From Thermomonas sp. HDW16 (GTDB lineage Bacteria; Pseudomonadota; Gammaproteobacteria; Xanthomonadales; Xanthomonadaceae), in the NCBI RefSeq assembly GCF_011302915.1, contig NZ_CP049872.1, forward strand, positions 992,001 through 1,056,000: a DNA stretch of 64,000 bases. Direction: 5' to 3'. A program made the translations under genes and the position numbers. Positions 57,876 to 64,000 of the stretch are shown here, one piece after another (the first letter of the stretch is position 1; the number at the start of each line of letters is the position of its first letter). The notes under the pieces were generated by a model. It did not search any database. It had not been told where the DNA came from and saw only the letters and a list, made by a program, of their open reading frames with translations.

Positions 57876-58361
57876 TCAGCGCAGTACGCCCGGCAGCCCC
57901 GGGACCGGAGTCAGCGCGCTGCTGAGCTTGATCTTGTAGCTGCGCGACTTGCCGTCTTCGGGGCCGGCGTCCACCGTGCCGCCCAGCGTGTAGTTGAGGC
58001 TGCGGCCGTCGGCCAATGTGGTGGCGATGCGTGCACGACCTTCCGGCAGCGGTACCGTCGTGGTGGTGAACACGTCGGCGGATTCCGGGCCGATGGCGAT
58101 CTGCGGCTGCGCCTGGAGTGTGGCCGCGGCGCCGTTGTCGAACGCAACCTGGATATTGGTGGCGGTGAAGCGCATCGGCACGCTGCTGAAATTGTTCAGC
58201 CGTACTTGCACGTCCCAGTTTCCATCCGCGCGAACCGTCAATTGCTGGATGCTGGCAGCAGGTTCGGAGATGCGGCGCACCGGACCGCTACTGCAACCGG
58301 CCAGCAGCAGGAGCAGGGCGCCGATCCAGGTGGCATTCCGATGGAAGCGGGTTGCGGTCAT
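57876..58361 (-). CDS. LEA14/WHy-like lipoprotein
   Basis: 161 residues with lipobox LLLLAGC. The mature sequence has a beta-rich domain of the LEA-2/WHy kind: LTVRADGNWDVQVRLNNFSSVPMRFTATNIQVAFDNG, then a second half ARIATTLADGRSLNYTLGGTVDAG. LEA14-like domains are seven-stranded barrels found in stress and envelope proteins. Located in the periplasm on a membrane anchor; role unknown. 14 bases beyond the convergent gene's neighbour, single gene. Confidence 0.75.
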   Translation of the reverse strand: MTATRFHRNATWIGALLLLLAGCSSGPVRRISEPAASIQQLTVRADGNWDVQVRLNNFSSVPMRFTATNIQVAFDNGAAATLQAQPQIAIGPESADVFTTTTVPLPEGRARIATTLADGRSLNYTLGGTVDAGPEDGKSRSYKIKLSSALTPVPGLPGVLR

Positions 58362-58421
58362 GGCGGCGTCCTGATGCGGGAAAGCCCGAGCATAGCCCGC
58401 ACGCCGCACCTGGCGCATCGC

Positions 58422-58610
58422 TCAGAAGCCGGTGTCGACTTCGGGTACCGGTTGTTCGCGAATCCAGGCGTCCTTGGCCGCGATGAAGGCCTCGGCACAG
58501 CGGTAGGCTTCGCGGCCCAACGCCATCCTGCTTTCGTCGCTGGTTCCGGCAAGGTCCTGCCTGCCCACCAACTGGGTGTAGAGGTTCAGGGCGATATCGT
58601 GGATGTCCAT
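58422..58610 (-). CDS. Small hypothetical protein
   Basis: 62 residues, helical: IHDIALNLYTQLVGRQDLAGTSDESRMALGREAYRCAEAFIAAKDAW. No known family is recognised. It is about 60 bases upstream of the LEA14-like gene and reads the same way. A coding call rests on codon use and a clean ORF. Confidence 0.55.
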   Translation of the reverse strand: MDIHDIALNLYTQLVGRQDLAGTSDESRMALGREAYRCAEAFIAAKDAWIREQPVPEVDTGF

Positions 58611-58678
58611 GTTCGCGGCTCCGTGGCGTAGGGCGCGAACATACACCGGCTATGCGATCTGCGTGCAGCGGAAAGCAA

Positions 58679-58708
58679 AAACCCCGCAATGCTGGGCATG
58701 CGGGGTTT
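58679..58708 (-). terminator. Terminator of tRNA-Phe
   Basis: AAACCCCGCA / TGCGGGGTTT hairpin followed on the minus strand by TTTTGC, 19 bases beyond the tRNA CCA end. Confidence 0.8.
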
Positions 58709-58726
58709 CCTGTCTCGCCATTCCGA

Positions 58727-58802
58727 TGGTGGCCGGGGAGGGAATCGAACCCCCGACACGGGGATTTTCAATCCCCTGCTCTACCAACTGAGCTACCCGG
58801 CC
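58727..58802 (-). tRNA. tRNA-Phe (anticodon GAA)
   Basis: 76 nt with encoded CCA. Minus-strand sequence starts GGCCGGGTAGCTCAG, has anticodon stem GGGGA/TCCCC with loop TTGAAAA (anticodon GAA), T arm GGTTCGATTCC and acceptor end CCCGGCCACCA. All four stems pair by inspection. Confidence 0.97.
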
Positions 58803-58947
58803 GATCGACCGGAATAGCGAGCCGCGCATGATACGGATCGAGCGCGGACAGGGCAAGCAGGGCGATGGCTGGACGCATCCGGGTGCGTAAAGCACCGGTT
58901 ACGAGAGCGGGGAGCAAGATGATTCGAAACCACCGCCGGAGAGCGCC

Positions 58948-59364
58948 ATGAAAGCCCTGATGATTCCGTTGCTCGTGACCCTTGGACTGGCTGCCTGCGC
59001 GACCAACCGCCCAAGCGATGCCGACCGGTTGGCGATGTACCAGGCGCATGCCGGTGCGCCCGTGAAGCAAATCCGGAACGATGACCCGATCAGCTGGGAT
59101 CGCATCGACGACCAACATGTCCTGCTCACCACGCGCCCCAGCGAAGCCTGGTTGCTGACGGTGTCCGGTTCGTGCCTGGATTGGGGCAGTGCATCACCCG
59201 TCATGGTGTTGAGTTCGACCGGTCCGTACGTGACCAAATTCGATCACATCACCATCCCAGGTTCACCGATGAGTTGCCAAATCCGGGAAATGCAGCCGAT
59301 CGACGTAAAGGCGGTGCGCGCCGCCGAAGCCGAACTGCGCGCTCAGGCATCCGCCGGCACGTAA
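58948..59364 (+). CDS. DUF6491-like small lipoprotein
   Basis: 138 residues with lipobox LGLAAC. The mature part [35 protein letters not shown], then [17 protein letters not shown], resembles DUF6491 proteins common in Xanthomonadaceae, marked by two cysteines (one per half) that could form a disulfide. Role unknown. GAGAGC precedes the ATG. It overlaps the yggX 3' end by 22 bases on the opposite strand. Confidence 0.78.
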   Translation: MKALMIPLLVTLGLAACATNRPSDADRLAMYQAHAGAPVKQIRNDDPISWDRIDDQHVLLTTRPSEAWLLTVSGSCLDWGSASPVMVLSSTGPYVTKFDHITIPGSPMSCQIREMQPIDVKAVRAAEAELRAQASAGT

Positions 59365-59615
59365 CCCGCGGGCTTTACCGCGCCGCCGCCGAACAGGAAC
59401 TTCAGCATCTCGCCTTCCAGGTAGGCGCGGTGCTCCGGGTTCAGCGGCGACAGTCGGTTCTCGTTGATCAGCATGGTCTGGTGCGCCAGCCAGCGCTGCC
59501 AGGCGGGCTTGCCCACACCCGCGAACACGCGCTTGCCAGCCTCGCCGGGCCAAGGGGAGAAATCCAGGCCTTCGGTTTCGACCTGGTCCACTTCGCAGAA
59601 CACCATTCGCGCCAT
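59343..59615 (-). CDS. yggX: Oxidative damage protection/Fe(II) trafficking protein YggX
   Basis: 90 residues from [19 protein letters not shown]. Family features: VFC near the N-terminus (Cys), [32 protein letters not shown] and [19 protein letters not shown]. YggX protects labile Fe-S clusters from superoxide, and is usually next to mutY as here. AAAGGA is six bases before the chosen start; an ATG two codons upstream overlaps the mutY stop by four bases. Confidence 0.93.
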   Translation of the reverse strand: MARMVFCEVDQVETEGLDFSPWPGEAGKRVFAGVGKPAWQRWLAHQTMLINENRLSPLNPEHRAYLEGEMLKFLFGGGAVKPAGYVPADA

Positions 59616-59617
59616 CG

Positions 59618-60664
59618 TCATTCCTTTTCGATCAATCGCCGCACCGGCGCGGGCAGGCCGATGGCCTGCAGGTCCGCGCGCGCTGCCCAGCGCAAGCCAT
59701 CATTATCGCCGACCACGTCGCGCGGTCGCACATTGGCGATGTGGTGCGGATGAATTCGTAGCCGGTAATGACTGAAACCGTGAGTGATCGCGTCGCCGCT
59801 TCGCGCGGCATCGAAATCGCCATGCGCATGCTGTTCGAACCATGTGCGGGAAGCGGCGATATCCGCATGTTCCGGCAAAGACCATAGCGATGCCCACACG
59901 CCGGTTGGTGGCCGGCGTTGCAGCAGCAGGCGGCCGGAATCGTCTTCGATGACCAGCATGTGCGCGATGCGTTCCGGTAGCGGCTTGCCCGGTTTCGGCG
60001 AAGGCAGCTCAGCAACGCGCTCCTCGCGCAGGGCGATGCATGCGTCCTGCAAAGGGCAGGTCGCGCAGGCGGGATCCGCGCGCGAGCACAAGGTGGCACC
60101 GAAATCCATTTGCGCCTGGGTGTAATCGGCGAGCCTTGCCTGCGGAAGCAGTGTTGCAGCGATGCCCCACAATTTCTTCTCGACCGCAGGTGTGCCCGGC
60201 CAGCCTTCGATGCCGAACAGTCGGCACAGCACGCGCTTCACGTTGCCGTCCAGGATCGGTGCCGCATCGCCCCAGGCTTGCGACAGGATCGCGCCTGCGG
60301 TGCTGCGACCGATGCCGGGCAGCGCGATCAGCGCGTCTAGATCGCGCGGCAGGTCGCCGCCATGGAATTCCATGCAGCGTTTCGCCGCGGCATGCAGGTT
60401 GCGCGCACGGGCGTAGTAGCCCAGGCCCGACCACAGCGCCAGCACTTCATCCTGCGATGCGTTCGCGAGCGAGGGTAGGTTGGGCAACGCGTTGATGAAG
60501 CGCTCGAAATACGGGATGACGACCGCGACCTGGGTTTGCTGCAGCATGATCTCGCTGAGCCAGACCCGGTACGGCGTGCGCGGATGCTGCCAAGGCAGGT
60601 CGTGGCGGCCATGCCGATCGAACCAGGCCAGCAGGCGCGTGGCGTATTCGGTTTCGATGTTCAC
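59618..60664 (-). CDS. mutY: A/G-specific adenine glycosylase
   Basis: Removes adenine mispaired with 8-oxoguanine. 348 residues: catalytic Glu in [16 protein letters not shown], helix-hairpin-helix [13 protein letters not shown] followed by the catalytic Asp in [11 protein letters not shown], 4Fe-4S loop C-x6-C-x2-C-x5-C ([17 protein letters not shown]) and a C-terminal NUDIX-like domain for 8-oxoG recognition ([19 protein letters not shown]). Its start overlaps the AsmA-like gene by four bases. Confidence 0.95.
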   Translation of the reverse strand: MNIETEYATRLLAWFDRHGRHDLPWQHPRTPYRVWLSEIMLQQTQVAVVIPYFERFINALPNLPSLANASQDEVLALWSGLGYYARARNLHAAAKRCMEFHGGDLPRDLDALIALPGIGRSTAGAILSQAWGDAAPILDGNVKRVLCRLFGIEGWPGTPAVEKKLWGIAATLLPQARLADYTQAQMDFGATLCSRADPACATCPLQDACIALREERVAELPSPKPGKPLPERIAHMLVIEDDSGRLLLQRRPPTGVWASLWSLPEHADIAASRTWFEQHAHGDFDAARSGDAITHGFSHYRLRIHPHHIANVRPRDVVGDNDGLRWAARADLQAIGLPAPVRRLIEKE

Positions 60665-61947
60665 GGCGTGGCTGGCGATGGCGCGGTGCCGGGGTCGTCG
60701 AATTCGACCTCAACGCCCTCCAGCCGCGCGCCGGCGATCTCCACGCGCGGCGTGCGTAACCTGCCTTGCAGCGGCGGTAGTGGCGATCCACCCGCGTCCG
60801 CATTGATCCAGTCGAGCACGACCGGCAACTGGAAGCGCGCATCGAACAAGGTCTGGTCGCGGCGTACCTGCAGCGCGGCGATGTCGCTGAAATCCACGCG
60901 GCCGGCATAGTCCAGCGCGAACGGCATGGAGGATTTCGATGAAGACAACGGTGGCGGCAACACCGGCCAAGCTTGTGGCCATGCGGCAATGATGCCGTTC
61001 AAACGCAACACCAGCCTGCGTCCGAGTGCGATGGCGCCACGCGCGCTCGCATCCGGAATACTGCCTTCGCCGCGCAGCACCAGCGATGCCGGGTCAAGCG
61101 ACCACACGCCTTCATCGAACAGCAGCGGGCCGTATGCGCCAAGCACGAACGGCATTTGCGAGGTGCCCGAGACATAGCGCGCGGACATGCCGATCTTCGC
61201 GGGGGACATGCGCACCTGGTCGTCGCCGAGGTGCAATGGCCCGGACAGGCGCACCTGCGCCGGCAGCGTCCAGCCATCGCCTTCGATGGTCATGCCGCCG
61301 ATGGCCGCGATGCCGGCATCGTTCTCGGGTTTGGTGAGGGCGATGTCGAGGTCGAACGGAATCCGCGTCGGCGGGTCGAGATAACGGCCGCGCAACTTCG
61401 CGTTGACTGGTGTGGTCGGTGATAGCGAAGGCAGTTCGACATCGATGCCGTCGATGCGCCAGTCGTCGTTGTCGATGCGCCCACGCACGATGTGCAGGCC
61501 GTCGCGCAGTGTGGGGATGCGGGTTTCGCTGGGCGGACGCGTGGCCTGCCAACGCTGCAGTGCCGGCACGTCCAGCACTGGCGCATCCAGTTCCACGCGC
61601 TGCACGGTCAGGTCGTCGCCGCGCGCGCGGATCGTGCTCCAAGGCAACGAGACGAGCACGCGCTCGGCGCGCAGCAGTGCGCTGGCATCGCCCGGGCGTT
61701 GCGCGAGCACGTCGTGCAATACCAGTTGCGGCGTGCCACGCAGTCGGTACTCGACCATGCCCGATGCGGTGATGCGCAAACCCAGCGCATCGCCGATTCG
61801 GTTCAGCAGGAATCCGGTCGCGCGCGGCGGCTGCATCAACCACGCAAGCAGGGCGACCAGCAGTACCAGCACGATGCCGGCGACAGCAGTGATCCGCAGC
61901 AGGCGGCGAGGGGCCGGGGTTGTCGGCGCCGTCGCGTTGGTATTCAC
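60661..61947 (-). CDS. AsmA-like membrane-anchored protein
   Basis: 428 residues. N-terminal TM helix LLRITAVAGIVLVLLVALLAWLM anchors a long beta-rich periplasmic chain typical of AsmA/YhdP-type lipid-transfer proteins: repeats such as VQRVELDAPVLDVPALQRW, DGLHIVRGRIDNDDWRIDGIDVELP and LPAQVRLSGPLHLGDDQVRMS. It likely forms a bridge-like groove for phospholipid transport or outer-membrane maintenance. ATGA overlaps with both ftsY (upstream) and mutY (downstream) place it in their operon. Substrate specificity unknown. Confidence 0.8.
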   Translation of the reverse strand: MNTNATAPTTPAPRRLLRITAVAGIVLVLLVALLAWLMQPPRATGFLLNRIGDALGLRITASGMVEYRLRGTPQLVLHDVLAQRPGDASALLRAERVLVSLPWSTIRARGDDLTVQRVELDAPVLDVPALQRWQATRPPSETRIPTLRDGLHIVRGRIDNDDWRIDGIDVELPSLSPTTPVNAKLRGRYLDPPTRIPFDLDIALTKPENDAGIAAIGGMTIEGDGWTLPAQVRLSGPLHLGDDQVRMSPAKIGMSARYVSGTSQMPFVLGAYGPLLFDEGVWSLDPASLVLRGEGSIPDASARGAIALGRRLVLRLNGIIAAWPQAWPVLPPPLSSSKSSMPFALDYAGRVDFSDIAALQVRRDQTLFDARFQLPVVLDWINADAGGSPLPPLQGRLRTPRVEIAGARLEGVEVEFDDPGTAPSPATP

Positions 61948-63080
61948 CCGCCCAGGTTCTCCGGGAGCATGGCATCCACGAAAGCCTCGGCATCGAACAC
62001 GCGCAGGTCTTCCGGGCGTTCGCCGATGCCGGCGTAGCGGATCGGGATGCCGAATTCGCGGGCCAGCGCGAACACCACGCCGCCCTTGGCAGTGCCATCC
62101 AGCTTGGTGACCACCAGGCCCGTCACCTTCACCGCGGCATTGAACTGGCGCACTTGCGAGATGGCGTTCTGGCCGGTGGTGCCGTCGATCACCATCAACA
62201 CTTCGTGCGGCGCGTCCGCATCCAGCTTGCCGAGCACCCGGCGGATCTTGCCGAGTTCCGCCATCAGCCCTTGTTGGGTGTGCAGGCGGCCGGCGGTGTC
62301 GGCGATCAGGATTTCGGTGCCGCGCGCTTTTGCAGCCTGCAGCGCATCGAAGGCGACCGAAGCAGGATCCGCGTCTTGCCCCTGCGCAACCACGGCCACG
62401 CCATTGCGCTCGCCCCAGGCCTGCAACTGCGCGACTGCGGCGGCACGGAAGGTGTCGCCGGCGGCCAGCATCAGGCTGCGGCCTTCATCCTTGTAGCGGC
62501 GCGCCAGCTTGCCGATGGTGGTGGTCTTGCCGACGCCGTTGACGCCGACGGTGAGGATCACGAAAGGTTTGCGGCTTGCGTCGATCTGCAGCGGCTTAGC
62601 GACAGGCGCCAGCATCGCGATCAATTCGGCACGCAATGCACGCAGCATGGCGTGGGCATCGGCGAACTCGCGCGCCTTCATCCGCTTGCGCAGGTTTTCG
62701 ACCAGTTGCGTGCTGGCGGTGACGCCGACATCGGCGGTGATCAGCGCGGTCTCGACCTCGTCCAGCAGGTCGTCGTCGAGGACAGGATTGCGTCCGAACA
62801 GTTCGGCGATGTCGCGGGTCAGGATGCTGCCGATCCGCTGGCGCCAGCCGAGCTTGCCGGCCGGTGCGGCCGCGGTTTGCGGTTCGGGCTGTTGCGCCAC
62901 TTCGGACGGGACGAGCGAGGGGCTGTCCTCCATCGCCGCGGCAATCACTTCATCGGGGATTGGCGGTTCGGCGCGCGCCGGAGCGGCTTCCGGCGGCGGG
63001 AAAGCGGCCGCAAGGTCTTCGGTGCTGAGGCGGCGCTCGGGTTCGGCGTCGGGTTTCTTGCGGCGGAACCAGCTGACCAT
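61944..63080 (-). CDS. ftsY: Signal recognition particle receptor FtsY
   Basis: SRP receptor GTPase that delivers ribosomes to the Sec translocon. 378 residues from MVSWFRRKKPDAEPERR. Acidic/Pro-rich A domain (about 1-75), N domain (GWRQRIGSILTRDIAELFG, VETALITADVGVTAS), G domain with GVNGVGKTTTIGKLARR (P-loop), insertion box, DTAGRLHTQQ and TKLDGTAKGGVVF. A longer in-frame ATG 17 codons upstream (63131) is less likely. Divergent from rsmD. Confidence 0.95.
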   Translation of the reverse strand: MVSWFRRKKPDAEPERRLSTEDLAAAFPPPEAAPARAEPPIPDEVIAAAMEDSPSLVPSEVAQQPEPQTAAAPAGKLGWRQRIGSILTRDIAELFGRNPVLDDDLLDEVETALITADVGVTASTQLVENLRKRMKAREFADAHAMLRALRAELIAMLAPVAKPLQIDASRKPFVILTVGVNGVGKTTTIGKLARRYKDEGRSLMLAAGDTFRAAAVAQLQAWGERNGVAVVAQGQDADPASVAFDALQAAKARGTEILIADTAGRLHTQQGLMAELGKIRRVLGKLDADAPHEVLMVIDGTTGQNAISQVRQFNAAVKVTGLVVTKLDGTAKGGVVFALAREFGIPIRYAGIGERPEDLRVFDAEAFVDAMLPENLGG

Positions 63081-63158
63081 GCGGGGGAGCGCGCTCGGCG
63101 GCGCCGATGAATGAGCGAGAATGGCGCGCATGGTAGCACTCGCCCTGTATCGCCCCGG

Positions 63159-63806
63159 ATGAACAAACCGCCCCGTTCCGGTCGCAAACCGTCCACCGCT
63201 GCGGCGGCTTCCGGCAGTGTGCGCATCATCGGCGGGCGCTGGCGCGGCACCCGCCTGCAGGTACCGCTCAAGCCGGGATTGCGGCCTACTTCGGACCGCG
63301 TGCGCGAAACCTTGTTCAACTGGCTGATGCCGGCCTTGTCGGGCGCGAGGGTGCTGGATCTGTTCGCGGGGAGTGGGGCGCTAGGGCTGGAGGCGGTATC
63401 GCGCGGGGCGGCATCGGCGACGCTGGTGGAAACCGATCCACAGCTGGCGCAGGCGCTGGAGGCCACGGCCACTCGCCTGGATGCCACCGGACAGGTGCGC
63501 GTGCATCGCGGCGATGCGCTGGCCTGGCTGCGCGATGGCGCGAGGCGTGACGATGGAGCTTTCGACATCGCCTTCATCGATCCGCCGTTCGACGCCGATT
63601 TGTGGGCCGCGGTGCTCGAATGGTTGCCGTCGATGCTGGCTGCGGACGCTTGGCTGTACCTCGAAAGCCCGGCCGACCATACGCCCGCCGTGTCTGCGGA
63701 ATGGGTGCTGCATCGCGAAAGCGCCACCCGCGAGGTGCGCTATGCCCTGTACCGGCGCGTTACACTTGCGGGAGTCCTTCACGGCGGCGATCCAGCCACG
63801 ACATGA
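63159..63806 (+). CDS. rsmD: 16S rRNA (guanine966-N2)-methyltransferase
   Basis: Methylates G966 of 16S rRNA. 215 residues with [35 protein letters not shown] at the N-terminus, SAM site [38 protein letters not shown] and catalytic FIDPPFD. A basic Pro/Arg tail ([17 protein letters not shown]) precedes the core. Start at 63159 (MNKPP) is preferred over an upstream ATG at 63111. ATGA overlap with coaD. Confidence 0.93.
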   Translation: MNKPPRSGRKPSTAAAASGSVRIIGGRWRGTRLQVPLKPGLRPTSDRVRETLFNWLMPALSGARVLDLFAGSGALGLEAVSRGAASATLVETDPQLAQALEATATRLDATGQVRVHRGDALAWLRDGARRDDGAFDIAFIDPPFDADLWAAVLEWLPSMLAADAWLYLESPADHTPAVSAEWVLHRESATREVRYALYRRVTLAGVLHGGDPATT

Positions 63807-64000
63807 GCGCCACGCGCATTGCGGTCTACCCGGGCACCTTCGACCCGATCACCAATGGCCATGTGGACCTTGTCGAACGCGCATCGCCGCTGTTCGAGAA
63901 ATTGATCGTCGGCGTGGCGGTCAGCCCGTCCAAGGGGCCGTCGTTGCCGCTCGACTTGCGCGTGCAGCTGGCGCGCGAAGCCTTGGTGCGCTGCCCGAAC
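63803..64000 (+). CDS. coaD: Phosphopantetheine adenylyltransferase (partial)
   Basis: The first 66 codons are visible up to the window edge (complete protein is about 160 residues). Signature [21 protein letters not shown] gives the nucleotidyltransferase T/HxGH-type motif for ATP and phosphopantetheine; the enzyme makes dephospho-CoA, the next-to-last step of CoA synthesis. The ATG overlaps the rsmD stop (ATGA). rsmD-coaD is a common operon. Confidence 0.94.
   Translation, partial: MSATRIAVYPGTFDPITNGHVDLVERASPLFEKLIVGVAVSPSKGPSLPLDLRVQLAREALVRCPN

Noticed and set aside
55308..58631. An 1107-codon open frame on the plus strand across acyl-CoA dehydrogenase and neighbours
   Set aside because: Antisense of several well-supported genes; no motif, compositionally biased. 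Typical of GC-rich genomes.

Overview
This is a GC-rich, gene-dense stretch of a gammaproteobacterial chromosome. The gene content points to the family Xanthomonadaceae/Lysobacteraceae (Lysobacter, Luteimonas, Thermomonas or Xanthomonas-like). The main markers are a fused aspartate kinase/diaminopimelate decarboxylase (LysAC) followed by the MurL/MurD2 pair known from Xanthomonas oryzae, the rmlBACD order, an RlmKL that begins MKFFAS, and a suf operon headed by an Rrf2 regulator. I cannot fix the genus. I see no IS element, prophage, CRISPR array, rRNA or integrated plasmid, and no gene-free stretch longer than about 215 bases. The cysI gene is cut by the left edge and coaD by the right edge.

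Layout. 1-3.3 kb: cysJI (assimilatory sulfite reductase, minus strand). 3.4-7.1 kb: GlsB-type membrane protein, M20 peptidase, ComEA-like secreted protein, HutD. 6.5-9.4 kb: an iron-regulated TonB-dependent receptor with a PepSY-type membrane partner, behind a promoter with a Fur-like box. 9.4-15.5 kb: minus-strand suf operon rrf2(iscR-like)-sufB-C-D-S-GNAT-Rieske, with a palindrome over the -10 element. 15.5-19.4 kb: esterase, SET-domain protein, DUF5916 outer-membrane protein. 19.4-22 kb: an M23 peptidase and three lipoproteins in one tight operon. 22-27.5 kb: second EF-G, OsmC, glycine-zipper protein, a large perfect hairpin and two tandem PhzF proteins.

27.6-33 kb: lysAC-murL-murD2, overlapping genes that link lysine/DAP metabolism to an epimerase route for D-glutamate in peptidoglycan. 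33-35.5 kb: dienelactone hydrolase, ispB, ssb. 35.5-39 kb: rmlBACD (dTDP-L-rhamnose). 39-43.3 kb: a seven-gene minus-strand operon headed by an SPFH membrane protein and a ribbon-helix-helix protein, with two helically phased GATATC palindromes in its promoter. 43.3-50 kb: lipoprotein, purT, bpt (N-degron leucyltransferase), five-EF-hand secreted protein, ampD-tesB-DUF2007-like operon. 49.8-53.9 kb: YqiA-like hydrolase, rlmKL, SAM methyltransferase, aqpZ. 54-58.8 kb: uncharacterised two-domain protein, HNH endonuclease, acyl-CoA dehydrogenase, small proteins, tRNA-Phe. 58.9-64 kb: small lipoprotein, the ftsY-AsmA-mutY-yggX operon, and on the other strand rsmD-coaD.

Themes. Envelope construction recurs: D-Glu supply, DAP/lysine, rhamnose precursors, amidase/peptidases and many lipoproteins. 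So does iron/sulfur handling: sulfite reductase, suf, Rieske, TonB receptor, YggX, and the 4Fe-4S enzyme MutY. The parts most worth follow-up are the MurL/MurD2 locus, the SPFH-RHH operon with its palindromic promoter, and the 77-nt hairpin at 25.6 kb.
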